Shown here piece by piece: positions 35,810 through 45,817 of a stretch of 64,000 bases of DNA. Source of the DNA: Myroides indicus (GTDB taxonomy: Bacteria > Bacteroidota > Bacteroidia > Flavobacteriales > Flavobacteriaceae); contig NZ_SOAG01000011.1 of the NCBI RefSeq assembly GCF_004364575.1, forward strand, positions 1 through 64,000, read 5' to 3'. The number at the start of each line of letters is the position of its first letter. Within the stretch, counting starts at the first letter, position 1. The position numbers were made by a program, and so were the translations under genes. Below the pieces are notes generated by a model. It was not told where the DNA came from and made no database searches. It saw only the letters and a list, made by a program, of their open reading frames with translations.

Positions 35810-38800
35810 ATGAAAAAATTAATATTGACACTTCTGTTTTTTACTTATTTTACCTTATTCGGGCAACAAAAAACGTTTAATTTGGAGTGGAATGGAACAA
35901 AAGAGCTAATAAATTCTGCTTTAAAAGAGAAAATACCCTACTTTGAAGGGGAAAATTATAATTTTGATGCTGTTAATAATAGGTTAATTTATTCTGTAGT
36001 TTTGGAAGATGGGGTTTTTGTAGATGAGAAATCTTTAAAAGTTGAGTCTGTAAATTATGAAAACATCAATGAAAATCAATTGGGTGTTTTGTCCAAAAGT
36101 ACTCTGCCTGTAGACTCAGAAGTATCTGTAAAATCTTTTTATGCCAGAAACAGTATTAAAAATATCTTGAATTTTTATCCGATTATAAGAGAAGGTAATG
36201 CCATTAAACGCATTAAAAGCATAAAAGTGTCTTATAAAACAGGGCAAAGTACCCAGCGAAAAAGCAGATATTCAACTGCTTCAATAGAAAGAAGATCATC
36301 TGTTTTAAAGAGTGGGAACTGGTTTAAATTTGCCGTCGAAAAAACTGGTGTATATAGAATATCGAAAGCTTTTTTGCAGAGTTTGGGAGTACCTGAGTCA
36401 GTAGATCCGCGAACAATAAAGATATATGGTTCAGGTGGAAAAATGCTGCCTGTATCCAATATTGCCGACTTTGAGAAAGATTTAAAAGAAAATGCAATCA
36501 AAGTAGTTGGCGAGCAAGACGGAGTTTTTGACGATGAAGATTATATTTTATTTTATGCTGTCGGTGTTGATCAGTGGGATAGAGATAATCTGACACATTT
36601 AAATTTATTTGAAGATAAAGCCTATTGTTTTTTGACTTATGATGGTGATTTTGGCAAACGCATCAGAGCATACCAACAACCGTCGGGTGGAGCAGTTAAA
36701 ATATACGATACGTATAATGCTATTGCCTTTCATGAACATGATTTGAATAATATAGCTCAACTTGGAAGAAAATGGTTTGGGGAGAGGTTTAATATACAAA
36801 ACAAACAGGATTTCTCGTTTTCGCTATTAAATTTAAACTCATCTTTTCCAATAAAAGTAAATATTAACACGGCATCGGCTTCTTATGGGAACTCTTCTTT
36901 TGGTTTTGAGTTAAACGGAAACTATTTGGGAGGGATTAATTTTGCATCTATACAAGGTTCGACCGTGAAAGCCTATGAAACTTTTTTTTCTAAAGAAATT
37001 ACAATCAATTCAGCAAATCCAACTGTTTCACTGACTTATAATAACGGAGGAGTTCCCAATGCAGAAGGATATTTGGACTATATTCAAATAGAGTATAAAG
37101 CTGATTTGTCCGGAGGAAATAAACAGTTTGGATTTTATAATACCGATTTGGCACAAGAATCGGGTATTGTTCAATATCAGGTCAAAAATGCCAGCCAACT
37201 AAATGAAATATGGTATGTGAATGATATCGAAAATATACAGAATATATCACTTAATTCAGCAAATATTGTTTCCTTTAAAGTAATGGGAGGAGCGGTTCGC
37301 AAGTTTCACGCTCTGTCAGGTAGCGACTATTACAGCCCCATTGCTCTTCCAAATTCCCGTGTCGTAAATCAAGATGTAAAAGGGAGTGTCTTTTCAGAAG
37401 GTGACGTAGATTATCTCATTATTACTAATGAACAGCTGAGAGGAGCTGCAGAGCGCTTGGCAAATTTTCACCGTTCGGGTAAACACCGTTATAAAGTAAA
37501 AGTAGTAGAGCTGGAAAAGATATATAATGAGTTTTCGTCGGGTAAACAGGATGTGGCAGCGATTAGAAATTTTATTCGGTATGTATATGAAAACGCCTCG
37601 GACGAGAGCAGACGACTCCGCTTTGTTAATTTATTCGGAGATACTTCCTTTGATTACAAAGATAGAATTCAAAATAATACGAATATAGTACCTACTTTTT
37701 ATGGAATGAATAAAACAAGAGAAGTAGTAAATAGTGGAGCTAATTTTTCGATGTACACTACATTTATGTCTGATGATTATTATGGACAAATGGATGTTGG
37801 AGAAGGAGAAATGACGAATTCTGCCTATGGAATTGATATTGCGGTTGGTCGCATGCTGGCAAAAAATACAGAAGAGGCCAATGCTATGGTGAGCAAAGTG
37901 ATGGATTACAATCAAAAAGAAACACAAGGAAGATGGCGTAATAATATAATAGCGATGGCAGATGATGTAGATAGAGAGAGCGATTATGTTTTGGAGTTGG
38001 ACAGTGATGAAATAGTGAAGGAGATAATTGAGGAGCGTCCTTATTTTAATCCCGTAAAAATTTATTTAGACGCTTATGTGCAAGATGTTTCGGCAGGCGG
38101 AAACCGATATTTTAAAGCACAAAAAGATTTTATTGCAGCTATTGAATCAGGAGCTCTGTATATTAATTATTTAGGACATGGAGGAGAAGATGCACTGACT
38201 CAAGAGCGCGTTTTTACGATCGAAGATGCAAATAATCTGAAAAATTATAAGAAATATCCTCTGTTTACAACGATTACATGTGAGTTTACAAGATTTGACA
38301 CTCCTTTACAGACAACGGGAGGAGAAGCAATGTATAAAAATAAAGAAGGGGGCGCTATAGCTTTAGTTGCAACTACCAGAGAAATCGGAATTGCTACTGG
38401 ACGACAGATAAATAAGAGATTTAGTAAGGAGTTGTTCCGTTCAAAAACTGATTTAACTATTGCAGAAGCATTGATGAATACCAAAAATGCTACTACTACC
38501 CGAGATAAAAATGTGGTGTCTTATATTGGAGATCCGGCTCTTGAGCTGGCTATTCCTAATTTAAAAGTTGAGCTGACAACTGTAAACGATGAAGATGTAA
38601 ATACTTTTGACGGTGAACTGCAAGCGCTGGGATATGTGAAAATAGGAGGAGAAATACAAGACGAAAACAATAATCTAATTCATAGCTTTAACGGGAATTT
38701 AGCAGTTCAGGTATTTGATAAGTTTATTGATAAAAAAACGCTGGGCAATGATGGAGTTACAAGTAACGGAGAATTGTTATTGATGGATTTTACGATTTTA

Positions 38801-39652
38801 GGAGAAACAGTATTTAGAGGAAACGCATCCGTAAATCAAGGGAAATTTGCGTTTGATTTTATCCTGCCAAAGGATGTAAAGATAGCTGTTGGGGAGGGGA
38901 GAATCAGTTTTTATGCTAATAATGAAGCAATAGATTACACAGGAAACAATGATCGTTTAAAAATAGGCGGATTAAATAAAGATGCGCCGGAAGACAAGAC
39001 GCCGCCCGTGATAAAACTCTATATGGATAACGAATCTTTCATTTCGGGAGGTATGACAGATAATAATCCGGTTTTTTTAGCGTTCTTAGAAGATGAAAGC
39101 GGTATTAATACATCCAGCGGTATCGGACATGATCTGGTTGCAGTGCTGGACGACAATGAAAGAGAACCGATTGTAATGAATGACTACTACGAAACAGAAC
39201 CGGATAATTTTAGAAAAGGAAAGATAACGTATCCTTTAAAAGACCTTGCACCAGGAATGCATACGCTGTTGTTTAAGGCATGGGATGTATATAATAACCT
39301 TTCCAGCGCCGAATTGCAGTTTGTGGTTGCAGAACAGGAAGATTTAAAATTGGAACATGTTTTAAATTACCCTAATCCTTTTGTGAGTTACACCGAGTTT
39401 TGGTTTACTCATAATAGACCTTATGAAACTTTAGATGTTCAGGTGCAGATTATGACAGTTGCCGGAAGAATTGTGAAAACAATAAATCAGCAGGTAACCA
39501 CTGAAAATAATTTGTGCAGAGAAATTGTATGGGACGGAAGAGATGATTTTGGTGATAGAATAGGAAAAGGAGTATATATTTATAAACTAACAGTACGATC
39601 TAATCAAACAGGACACCAAGCAGAAAAAATAGAAAAATTAGTTGTACTTTAA
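35810..39652 (+). CDS. porU: Type IX secretion system sortase PorU
   Basis: PorU is the gingipain-like cysteine protease that removes the C-terminal sorting domain of T9SS cargo and attaches the cargo to lipopolysaccharide. The ATG at 35810 gives a proper signal peptide (MKKLILTLLFFTYFTLFGQQ); an upstream ATG at 35798 adds four residues. The peptidase C25 core has the catalytic His in YLGHGGEDALTQ (codon at 38177) and Cys in FTTITCEFTRFD (codon at 38279). A C-terminal domain resembling the sorting domain (VLNYPNPFVSYTEF) is retained, as known for PorU. It is followed by porV. Confidence 0.95.
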   Translation: MKKLILTLLFFTYFTLFGQQKTFNLEWNGTKELINSALKEKIPYFEGENYNFDAVNNRLIYSVVLEDGVFVDEKSLKVESVNYENINENQLGVLSKSTLPVDSEVSVKSFYARNSIKNILNFYPIIREGNAIKRIKSIKVSYKTGQSTQRKSRYSTASIERRSSVLKSGNWFKFAVEKTGVYRISKAFLQSLGVPESVDPRTIKIYGSGGKMLPVSNIADFEKDLKENAIKVVGEQDGVFDDEDYILFYAVGVDQWDRDNLTHLNLFEDKAYCFLTYDGDFGKRIRAYQQPSGGAVKIYDTYNAIAFHEHDLNNIAQLGRKWFGERFNIQNKQDFSFSLLNLNSSFPIKVNINTASASYGNSSFGFELNGNYLGGINFASIQGSTVKAYETFFSKEITINSANPTVSLTYNNGGVPNAEGYLDYIQIEYKADLSGGNKQFGFYNTDLAQESGIVQYQVKNASQLNEIWYVNDIENIQNISLNSANIVSFKVMGGAVRKFHALSGSDYYSPIALPNSRVVNQDVKGSVFSEGDVDYLIITNEQLRGAAERLANFHRSGKHRYKVKVVELEKIYNEFSSGKQDVAAIRNFIRYVYENASDESRRLRFVNLFGDTSFDYKDRIQNNTNIVPTFYGMNKTREVVNSGANFSMYTTFMSDDYYGQMDVGEGEMTNSAYGIDIAVGRMLAKNTEEANAMVSKVMDYNQKETQGRWRNNIIAMADDVDRESDYVLELDSDEIVKEIIEERPYFNPVKIYLDAYVQDVSAGGNRYFKAQKDFIAAIESGALYINYLGHGGEDALTQERVFTIEDANNLKNYKKYPLFTTITCEFTRFDTPLQTTGGEAMYKNKEGGAIALVATTREIGIATGRQINKRFSKELFRSKTDLTIAEALMNTKNATTTRDKNVVSYIGDPALELAIPNLKVELTTVNDEDVNTFDGELQALGYVKIGGEIQDENNNLIHSFNGNLAVQVFDKFIDKKTLGNDGVTSNGELLLMDFTILGETVFRGNASVNQGKFAFDFILPKDVKIAVGEGRISFYANNEAIDYTGNNDRLKIGGLNKDAPEDKTPPVIKLYMDNESFISGGMTDNNPVFLAFLEDESGINTSSGIGHDLVAVLDDNEREPIVMNDYYETEPDNFRKGKITYPLKDLAPGMHTLLFKAWDVYNNLSSAELQFVVAEQEDLKLEHVLNYPNPFVSYTEFWFTHNRPYETLDVQVQIMTVAGRIVKTINQQVTTENNLCREIVWDGRDDFGDRIGKGVYIYKLTVRSNQTGHQAEKIEKLVVL

Positions 39653-39660
39653 AAAACAAT

Positions 39661-39668
39661 TATATTTG
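39661..39668 (+). promoter_or_regulatory. -7 promoter box TATATTTG upstream of porV
   Basis: TATATTTG fully matches TAnnTTTG in the 40-bp gap between porU and porV, suggesting that porV can be transcribed separately as well as by read-through. Confidence 0.5.
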
Positions 39669-39692
39669 CATAATCAATCTAACTATAGTTAA

Positions 39693-40832
39693 ATGAAAAA
39701 CATAACAGCCTTATTAGTGATCTTTTTTGGAGGGCAAGCCCTGTGGGCACAGACAAAAGAGATGAATCCCATTACTACGGGAGTTCCTTTTTTAACAATT
39801 GCTGCTGATGCAAGATCTGCCGGAATGGGAGATATGGGAGTTGCTACAACTTCTGATGTTTTCTCACAGCAGCACAATCCTTCTAAATATGCATTTGCAG
39901 AAAAAGACCAAAGTTTTTCAGTAAGCTATACGCCTTATATGGCAAAAATAGCAAGCGATATGTCTTTAGGGCAGCTTACTTATTTTAACAAGTTTAATGA
40001 GCGAAGCGCAATAGGGGCTAGTTTAAGGTATTTTGGAATGGGAGAAATGAATTTTAGAGAGAACTATAATGATATGCCTGTGTCTAAAAAGCCGAATGAG
40101 TTTGCTATTGATGTGTCGTATTCCCTGAAGCTGAGTAATAATTTTGGTATGGGAGTTGCCGGAAGATTTATTAATTCAAGTTTAAAATATCCGGAAGCAG
40201 GAGATGGCGAATCGTCAAGTGCAAGTAGTTTTGCAGTAGATGTTTCCGGATTTTATGAATCAGATGTCAAGCAGTTTGAAAGTTTTGAAGGACGTTGGAG
40301 ATTTGGGTTTAACTTTCAAAATTTGGGGCCTAAAATGAAGTATGGGGATGAGCAGTACGGAAGTTTTTTACCGGCAAATTTAAAGCTGGGAGCTGGATTT
40401 GACTTCATATTGGATCAGTACAATACGGTAACGGTTACTACGGAGTTTAATAAACTAATGGTTCCTACTCCGCCTGAAAGCTATGATGCAGAAGAGCAGA
40501 GAAAATATAATGATATCGGCTGGTTTAAAGGTGTTTTTAAATCATTTGGCGATGCTCCGGGAGGCTTTAGTGAAGAAATGAAAGAAGTGGTTTGGTCATT
40601 TGGAGCAGAATATTGGTATGACAATGTTTTTGCTTTCAGGGCAGGATACTTTAATGAAAACGAATATAAAGGGGCTCGTAAATATGCTACGCTAGGAGCA
40701 GGGTTTAGATACAGTATGATAACGGTAGATTTATCCTATATGTTTTCAACATCAAAAATTACTAACCCATTAGAAAATACTCTGCGCTTTTCATTAACCT
40801 TTGATCTGGGCAAAAAAACGTACAGAGGATAA
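39693..40832 (+). CDS. porV: Type IX secretion system outer-membrane shuttle protein PorV
   Basis: The 379-residue protein has a signal peptide (MKNITALLVIFFGGQALWAQ) and the PorV N-terminus (PFLTIAADARSAGMGDMGVA, then QHNPSKYAFAEK). It is a FadL-like beta-barrel that collects cargo from the translocon and delivers it to PorU. The last strand ends LRFSLTFDLGKKTYRG. Directly after porU and closed by a strong terminator. Confidence 0.95.
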   Translation: MKNITALLVIFFGGQALWAQTKEMNPITTGVPFLTIAADARSAGMGDMGVATTSDVFSQQHNPSKYAFAEKDQSFSVSYTPYMAKIASDMSLGQLTYFNKFNERSAIGASLRYFGMGEMNFRENYNDMPVSKKPNEFAIDVSYSLKLSNNFGMGVAGRFINSSLKYPEAGDGESSSASSFAVDVSGFYESDVKQFESFEGRWRFGFNFQNLGPKMKYGDEQYGSFLPANLKLGAGFDFILDQYNTVTVTTEFNKLMVPTPPESYDAEEQRKYNDIGWFKGVFKSFGDAPGGFSEEMKEVVWSFGAEYWYDNVFAFRAGYFNENEYKGARKYATLGAGFRYSMITVDLSYMFSTSKITNPLENTLRFSLTFDLGKKTYRG

Positions 40833-40853
40833 ATATAAAGAAGCTTATATGAT

Positions 40854-40887
40854 AAAAATCCAAACTTCATTTGAAGTTTGGATTTTT
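40854..40887 (+). terminator. Strong terminator after porV
   Basis: Perfect 16-bp arms (AAAAATCCAAACTTCA at 40854-40869 and its complement at 40872-40887) end in a T run. It lies upstream of the chosen cdd start, supporting cdd initiation at 40906 and not at 40801. Confidence 0.85.
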
Positions 40888-40905
40888 TGTCTGACCTTGT
40901 ATCAC

Positions 40906-41388
40906 ATGAAAAAGATAGAAATAAAAACCGAATTTATAGAGTATGACTCCATAGAAGAATTAGCTTTAGAAGATAAACAGCTGATGGATCAGGCAGTACA
41001 AATCAGAAAAAGTGCCTATGCTCCTTATTCTAAGTTTAAAGTTGGTGCAGCACTTCTGTTGGAAGACGGAACAGTTGTATTAGGATCCAATCAAGAAAAT
41101 GCTGCTTTTCCTTCTGGTTTATGTGCTGAAAGAACAGCCATTTTTCAGGCAGGAGCACTGTACCCTGATAAAAAGATTTTGAAGATTGCTATTTCAGCCT
41201 CTTCTGACTTAAAATTGACACAAGCCCCTATTCCGCCTTGTGGCGCATGTCGTCAAAGTATTTTGGAATATGAAACAAAGCAAAATCAATTTATAGAAAT
41301 GTTTTTTATGGGTGCAGAAGGAAAAATTTGCTATTCGCCTTCTTTGGTTAATATGCTGCCTTTTTATTTTGATAGGGATTCAATGTAA
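40906..41388 (+). CDS. cdd: Cytidine deaminase
   Basis: The 160-residue enzyme deaminates cytidine and deoxycytidine in pyrimidine salvage. Zinc ligands and the catalytic Glu are in FPSGLCAERTAIFQAG and the second pair of ligands in PPCGACRQSILEYE; APYSKFKVGAALL is the substrate-binding motif. I chose the ATG at 40906 (MKKIEIKTEF); the longer frame from 40801 runs through the porV end and its terminator. Confidence 0.95.
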   Translation: MKKIEIKTEFIEYDSIEELALEDKQLMDQAVQIRKSAYAPYSKFKVGAALLLEDGTVVLGSNQENAAFPSGLCAERTAIFQAGALYPDKKILKIAISASSDLKLTQAPIPPCGACRQSILEYETKQNQFIEMFFMGAEGKICYSPSLVNMLPFYFDRDSM

Positions 41389-41463
41389 AGAGATACTATT
41401 AATTTGAAAATCAGTATAACTAAATAAAATTATTTTTTGTTATGCAATAATATAAAAATTGAT

Positions 41464-41471
41464 TATTTTTG
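41464..41471 (+). promoter_or_regulatory. -7-like box TATTTTTG upstream of the CNNM/CBS gene
   Basis: TATTTTTG matches TAnnTTTG about 86 bases before the ATG at 41558. Confidence 0.35.
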
Positions 41472-41557
41472 GTAGAGGATTCAGCAATAATAATCAGGCA
41501 GAATTCCAAAAAGAGGTCTTAAAAACAGATTAACTACGGCCTTTTCTTTAATTTAAA

Positions 41558-42946
41558 ATGGACACATACCCCCAGATCATTACAATGTTGGCTAGCGCCG
41601 GCATTGTACACGAAGAAATATCTATAGCGAAGTTATTACTAACGCTTTTTTTAGTCCTGTTAAACGGATTTTTTGTAGCAGCAGAGTTTGCCATCGTAAA
41701 AGTTCGTTCCTCTCAGATTGAAGTACATCAAGAATTAAATTCTAAAGTAGCCGGAATCGCCAAAAATATAGTAACTAACTTAGATGCTTATTTGGCAGCA
41801 ACACAATTAGGTATAACATTAGCCTCCTTGGGCTTAGGTTGGGTAGGAGAAAGTTCTCTTACACCTGTAATCATGAAAATGTTTGAACTTTTTGGAATGA
41901 CAGGTCCGGAGTGGTATGCCGTGGCGAAAAATATATCATTTCCCCTGGCATTTGCCATAATAACTATATTACATATTGTATTTGGAGAATTAGCACCTAA
42001 ATCGCTGGCAATTCATTTTCCTACCAAAACAACTTTTACAATTGCTTTGCCGTTGCGAATTTTTTACTTTGTGTTTAAACCCGTAATCTGGTTAATGAAC
42101 GGTTTTGCCAATGCAATTTTAAGGATGATGGGAATTACACCAATTCACGGCTCAGATATTCATACAGAAGAGGAGTTAAAGATGATCATTACCGAGAGTC
42201 AGGAAGGCGGAGCGATTGAAGAAACCGAACGCATGCTAATTCAGAATGTATTCGATTTTGACGACAGAAGAGTAAACAATATTCAAACTTTACGCAAAAA
42301 TGTTTCGGCTATTGAAATTGAAACTACAGTAAAGGATGCTATTGATTACGCTATCAATGAAGGGTATTCCCGCTATCCGGTTTATGAAGATTCGCTGGAT
42401 AACATTAAAGGGGTTATTTATACAAAAGATTTAATGAAGGCAATGATGAATAAGATGGAAGATAAAAAAATCGCACCGTTAATGAGAGAGCCTATTTTTA
42501 TTTCTGAGAATGCATTGATTAAAAATGTATTAAAACAGTTTCAGGCAAAGCACCTCCAAATGGCCGTGGTTACTAATGAGGTAGGTGAGTTTTCAGGTAT
42601 AGTAACGATGGAAGATATTTTGGAGGAATTGGTAGGAGAGATTCAGGATGAATATGATAATGAAGAACCTATTGTGACAACAGTTGGAGAAGGAGTGTAT
42701 CATGTAAATGCACATTATAATTTATCAGATATTAACCGCTTATTGCCTTATAAGTTTGAAGAAAGCGAGCATTATGATACTTTGGCGGGTTTAATCGCAG
42801 AAACTTATCCGGATGATGAATTTAAAGAGCAAGATGCAATTGATTTATGTGATTACGAAGGAATTGTTTTGAATATGTATCGCAATTCCATCGAAAAAAT
42901 TCAGCTTACCTTAAAGCCTAAAGGAAAAGATATCGAAGAAGGGTAA
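41558..42946 (+). CDS. CNNM/CBS/CorC-type membrane protein (hemolysin C family)
   Basis: The 462-residue protein has a DUF21/CNNM membrane domain (LLTLFLVLLNGFFVAAEFAI; LAATQLGITLASLGLGWVGE; ILHIVFGELAPKSLAI), a pair of CBS domains (about residues 235-340, with YPVYEDSLDNIKGVIYTKDL and EFSGIVTMEDILEELVGEIQ) and a C-terminal CorC/HlyC domain. Such proteins are linked to magnesium or cobalt efflux; the hemolysin name is historical. It resembles GldE in layout but is not in a gld cluster. Stands alone, ending in a hairpin terminator. Confidence 0.9.
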   Translation: MDTYPQIITMLASAGIVHEEISIAKLLLTLFLVLLNGFFVAAEFAIVKVRSSQIEVHQELNSKVAGIAKNIVTNLDAYLAATQLGITLASLGLGWVGESSLTPVIMKMFELFGMTGPEWYAVAKNISFPLAFAIITILHIVFGELAPKSLAIHFPTKTTFTIALPLRIFYFVFKPVIWLMNGFANAILRMMGITPIHGSDIHTEEELKMIITESQEGGAIEETERMLIQNVFDFDDRRVNNIQTLRKNVSAIEIETTVKDAIDYAINEGYSRYPVYEDSLDNIKGVIYTKDLMKAMMNKMEDKKIAPLMREPIFISENALIKNVLKQFQAKHLQMAVVTNEVGEFSGIVTMEDILEELVGEIQDEYDNEEPIVTTVGEGVYHVNAHYNLSDINRLLPYKFEESEHYDTLAGLIAETYPDDEFKEQDAIDLCDYEGIVLNMYRNSIEKIQLTLKPKGKDIEEG

Positions 42947-42967
42947 TCACTTTATTTGTAAAGATAG

Positions 42968-42992
42968 AAGCACTCTTTTTAATAGAGTGCTT
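42968..42992 (+). terminator. Terminator after the CNNM/CBS gene
   Basis: AAGCACTCT and AGAGTGCTT arms with a 7-nt loop are followed by a T run. Confidence 0.8.
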
Positions 42993-43089
42993 TTTTAATG
43001 TTTTTGAAAACATAATATGCGTGTAATCATATTAGGCAGTTAATTTAAATGAGTAAATTGTCATAAATCTCTGTTTAAATTATAACAAT

Positions 43090-43677
43090 ATGGAATCGTT
43101 AGAAAGGCTGCTGGAAAAAATAAAACAATGTAAAATATGTGAAGCAGAATTGCCTTTGGGAGCAAATCCGGTTTTGAAGGCAAGTGAAAAATCAAAAATA
43201 ATGATCATCGGACAGGCACCGGGGATAAAAGTACACCTTTCTGGGATTCCCTTTCATGACAAAAGTGGAGATCAGTTGCGGCAATGGCTTGATGTTACTG
43301 TAGATGAGTTCTATAATCCTGATAATTTTGCTATTGTTCCTATGGGCTTTTGCTATCCGGGAAAAGGAAAGCAGGGAGATCTGCCTCCGAGAAAAGAATG
43401 CGCACCCACATGGCATGAACAGCTTTTAGAACATTTAAGCGAAATACAATTAATTTTATTGGTAGGACAATATGCACAGAAATATTATTTAAAAAAAGAG
43501 CCAAAGCGAACTTTAACAGAAAATGTAGCACATTATCAAGATTTTTTGCCTCTGTATTTTCCGCTGCCACATCCTTCTCCCCGCAATTTTATGTGGAAAG
43601 CTAAAAACCATTGGTTTGAAGAGGAAGTTATCCCTGAACTCAAAAAAAGAGTTCGTACTATTTTGAATAAAAAATAA
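43090..43677 (+). CDS. Uracil-DNA glycosylase superfamily protein, iron-sulfur (family 4/5-like)
   Basis: The 195-residue protein has the UDG core motifs IIGQAPGIKVHLSGIPFHD (motif 1) and LPHPSPRN (motif 2, with the conserved His). Four cysteines at positions 14, 17, 88 and 104 give C-x2-C-x70-C-x15-C, the spacing of the 4Fe-4S ligands of family 4/5 UDGs. Motif 1 reads GQAPG where family 4 usually has GEAPG. It would excise uracil or related damaged bases, but the changed motif leaves specificity open. It is a single-gene unit convergent with the MFS gene. Confidence 0.85.
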   Translation: MESLERLLEKIKQCKICEAELPLGANPVLKASEKSKIMIIGQAPGIKVHLSGIPFHDKSGDQLRQWLDVTVDEFYNPDNFAIVPMGFCYPGKGKQGDLPPRKECAPTWHEQLLEHLSEIQLILLVGQYAQKYYLKKEPKRTLTENVAHYQDFLPLYFPLPHPSPRNFMWKAKNHWFEEEVIPELKKRVRTILNKK

Positions 43678-43701
43678 ATCTGGATCTAAGATTGGACATT
43701 T

Positions 43702-44880
43702 TTATTCAGCGATTTTTAATTTCCGATATACCATGTACAGCAGTGACAGAATAACGATAAAAGCGCTTGCATACATAATTAAAGGAATATTTTGGATGTG
43801 GTCTTTGTAATACCAACCGGCGGCAAAAGCACCTCCGCCAACACCTGCTTCCAGTGCAATATACATAGTAGAAACTGCTTTTCCGCGTTGGTTTGGAGCA
43901 CTAAAATCTATAGTCCACGCGTTTAGTGCAGGCGATAATACGCCTAACGAAATCCCGTAGGTGAATGCTCCGAGATACAGTCCTCCGATACTATCGTAAA
44001 AACCAATGACAAGCAAAGAAATAATTAGCAGGCAAAGACCTATGTTAATAATGAGAACCCTTCCGTATTGGTCAGAAACTTTGCCTGCCACAAACCGGAT
44101 TAGCAAAGAAGATACAGTGAAAATCATAAAGAAAATCCCTTTGTTTTCAATACCTAAATGTGCTGTCCAATCAGGGATAAGTGTAAGAATTACTCCGTAA
44201 GCTATATAGGATAAAAAGGTGACTAGTGCAGCCGGAAAAACAGCAAAGTCAAATAGATCATTTCGAGATAATTTGAGCAATGAGAAAGAAAATTTACTCT
44301 TTGAAGAAAGCGTTTCTTTCATGTTTAGTAAAATAATGATTGACAACAATGCGAACAGAGCAGAAGCATAAAATAAAAAATTGATAGAAGTATATATTTT
44401 TATTGTACTTCCTATTGCCGGACCTACCGCCATACCTGTACTAAAACAAATGCCGTGCAGACCTAAAGCCTCTCCCCATCGTTCTTTAGGTACAATATCT
44501 GCTACATAAGCAGCTGTAGCTGTAGGCTTAAAACCAGTTGAAAAACCGTGAAGTAATCTCAAGAACAAAAAGCCTGAAACAGTGGTCAGGATGGGGTAAA
44601 GCAGGCTGCAGATAAAACAAACGACCGAACCGATTGCCATAATGGGAACTCTACCAATTTTATCAGTGAGCTTTCCGCTAAAAGGACGAGAAATACCCGC
44701 GGTTATAGTAAATAAACCAATAATTAAACCTTTGTATTCAGTGCCTCCCAGCCCCGATAAATAGTCGGGTAATTCGGGAATAAGCATATTAAAACTCGCT
44801 GAAAACAATAGAGAACTCAAACAAACTAAGATGAATTGAGTATTGTATATAGGGTGCGAAGAAGCTGATTTTACCGACAT
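43702..44880 (-). CDS. MFS transporter
   Basis: The 392-residue protein has twelve predicted membrane segments and the MFS signature between segments 2 and 3 (RPFSGKLTDKIGRVPIM), with its counterpart in the second half (RFVAGKVSDQYGRVLII). It resembles drug/metabolite efflux MFS proteins. No substrate can be inferred from its neighbours. Confidence 0.9.
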   Translation of the reverse strand: MSVKSASSHPIYNTQFILVCLSSLLFSASFNMLIPELPDYLSGLGGTEYKGLIIGLFTITAGISRPFSGKLTDKIGRVPIMAIGSVVCFICSLLYPILTTVSGFLFLRLLHGFSTGFKPTATAAYVADIVPKERWGEALGLHGICFSTGMAVGPAIGSTIKIYTSINFLFYASALFALLSIIILLNMKETLSSKSKFSFSLLKLSRNDLFDFAVFPAALVTFLSYIAYGVILTLIPDWTAHLGIENKGIFFMIFTVSSLLIRFVAGKVSDQYGRVLIINIGLCLLIISLLVIGFYDSIGGLYLGAFTYGISLGVLSPALNAWTIDFSAPNQRGKAVSTMYIALEAGVGGGAFAAGWYYKDHIQNIPLIMYASAFIVILSLLYMVYRKLKIAE

Positions 44881-44940
44881 GGCTTTAAAATAGCAAGGAG
44901 CTTGTTGGCGGGTGTTTTTCTGTTGTGAAATTATACTTTC

Positions 44941-45672
44941 CTAAGCTTTCGAAGTCTTGTTTTTTATTACAGATAAAAGGATGTAAACAACGATAATAAC
45001 TGGTACAGCCAGATATTTTAATACAAACAGTAAAATAGCTGATAAAATAATAAAGGTAATTTGCAGAGTATATTTTGATAGATTTTTTGGATTGACTTTT
45101 AAAGAAAATAATGGGATTTCTGCATTCATAATATAAGCACTTAATAGACTGATAACAACCAAAACGTAAGGATTGCTGAGTAAAGAGATTATGGATTCTG
45201 AGTGCGTAGTGCTGACTATCATCGGAAGACTTAGTATAAACAAAGCATTACCCGGCGTGGGCAAACCAATAAAAGAATCAGTCTGACGCGTGTCTACGTT
45301 AAATTTAGCTAATCGGTAAGCAGCACCCAATGTAATGATAAAACCAATATAGGGTACTACAGCCATATAGTATGTTTCAGGTGTTAGGTTGTACAGCTCC
45401 TGATTTTCCTGAATGTTGGCAAGTTGTTTATAAATTACCAATCCAGGTACAACTCCACTGGTAACCATATCTGCAAGTGAGTCAAGTTGTAATCCTATTT
45501 CGCTTTTTACGTTCAGTGCCCGGGCTAAAAAACCATCCCAGTAATCAAAAAATATACCTAAGCAAACCCATAAAAATGCCATTTTGATGTTGTCGTCAAA
45601 GGCATATATACAGGCTATCAAACCAGCTGATAAGTTGAGTAAGGTAATGAAATTGGGAATGTGTTTTTTCAT
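44941..45672 (-). CDS. pssA: CDP-diacylglycerol--serine O-phosphatidyltransferase
   Basis: The 243-residue integral membrane enzyme makes phosphatidylserine, the precursor of phosphatidylethanolamine. The CDP-alcohol phosphotransferase motif DG-x2-AR-x8-G-x3-D-x3-D is complete in WDGFLARALNVKSEIGLQLD followed by SLADM. About seven hydrophobic segments are present. It is divergent from the PorV-like gene. Confidence 0.94.
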   Translation of the reverse strand: MKKHIPNFITLLNLSAGLIACIYAFDDNIKMAFLWVCLGIFFDYWDGFLARALNVKSEIGLQLDSLADMVTSGVVPGLVIYKQLANIQENQELYNLTPETYYMAVVPYIGFIITLGAAYRLAKFNVDTRQTDSFIGLPTPGNALFILSLPMIVSTTHSESIISLLSNPYVLVVISLLSAYIMNAEIPLFSLKVNPKNLSKYTLQITFIILSAILLFVLKYLAVPVIIVVYILLSVIKNKTSKA

Positions 45673-45817
45673 ATGTGTCTTTTTAGAAGATGATCAAACA
45701 GGTTAATTAACCATTTTTGTACTTACAAATGTATCATAAAACTTAGAATAATTAAATATTGACAGAGGTTTAGTTTTTAATAATTTTATTTAATCTTTGT
45801 AAGATAATGTAAAGATC

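Noticed and set aside
40801..40905. Longer N-terminus for cytidine deaminase
   Set aside because: It overlaps the porV 3' end and a strong terminator; the ATG at 40906 gives the normal family length.
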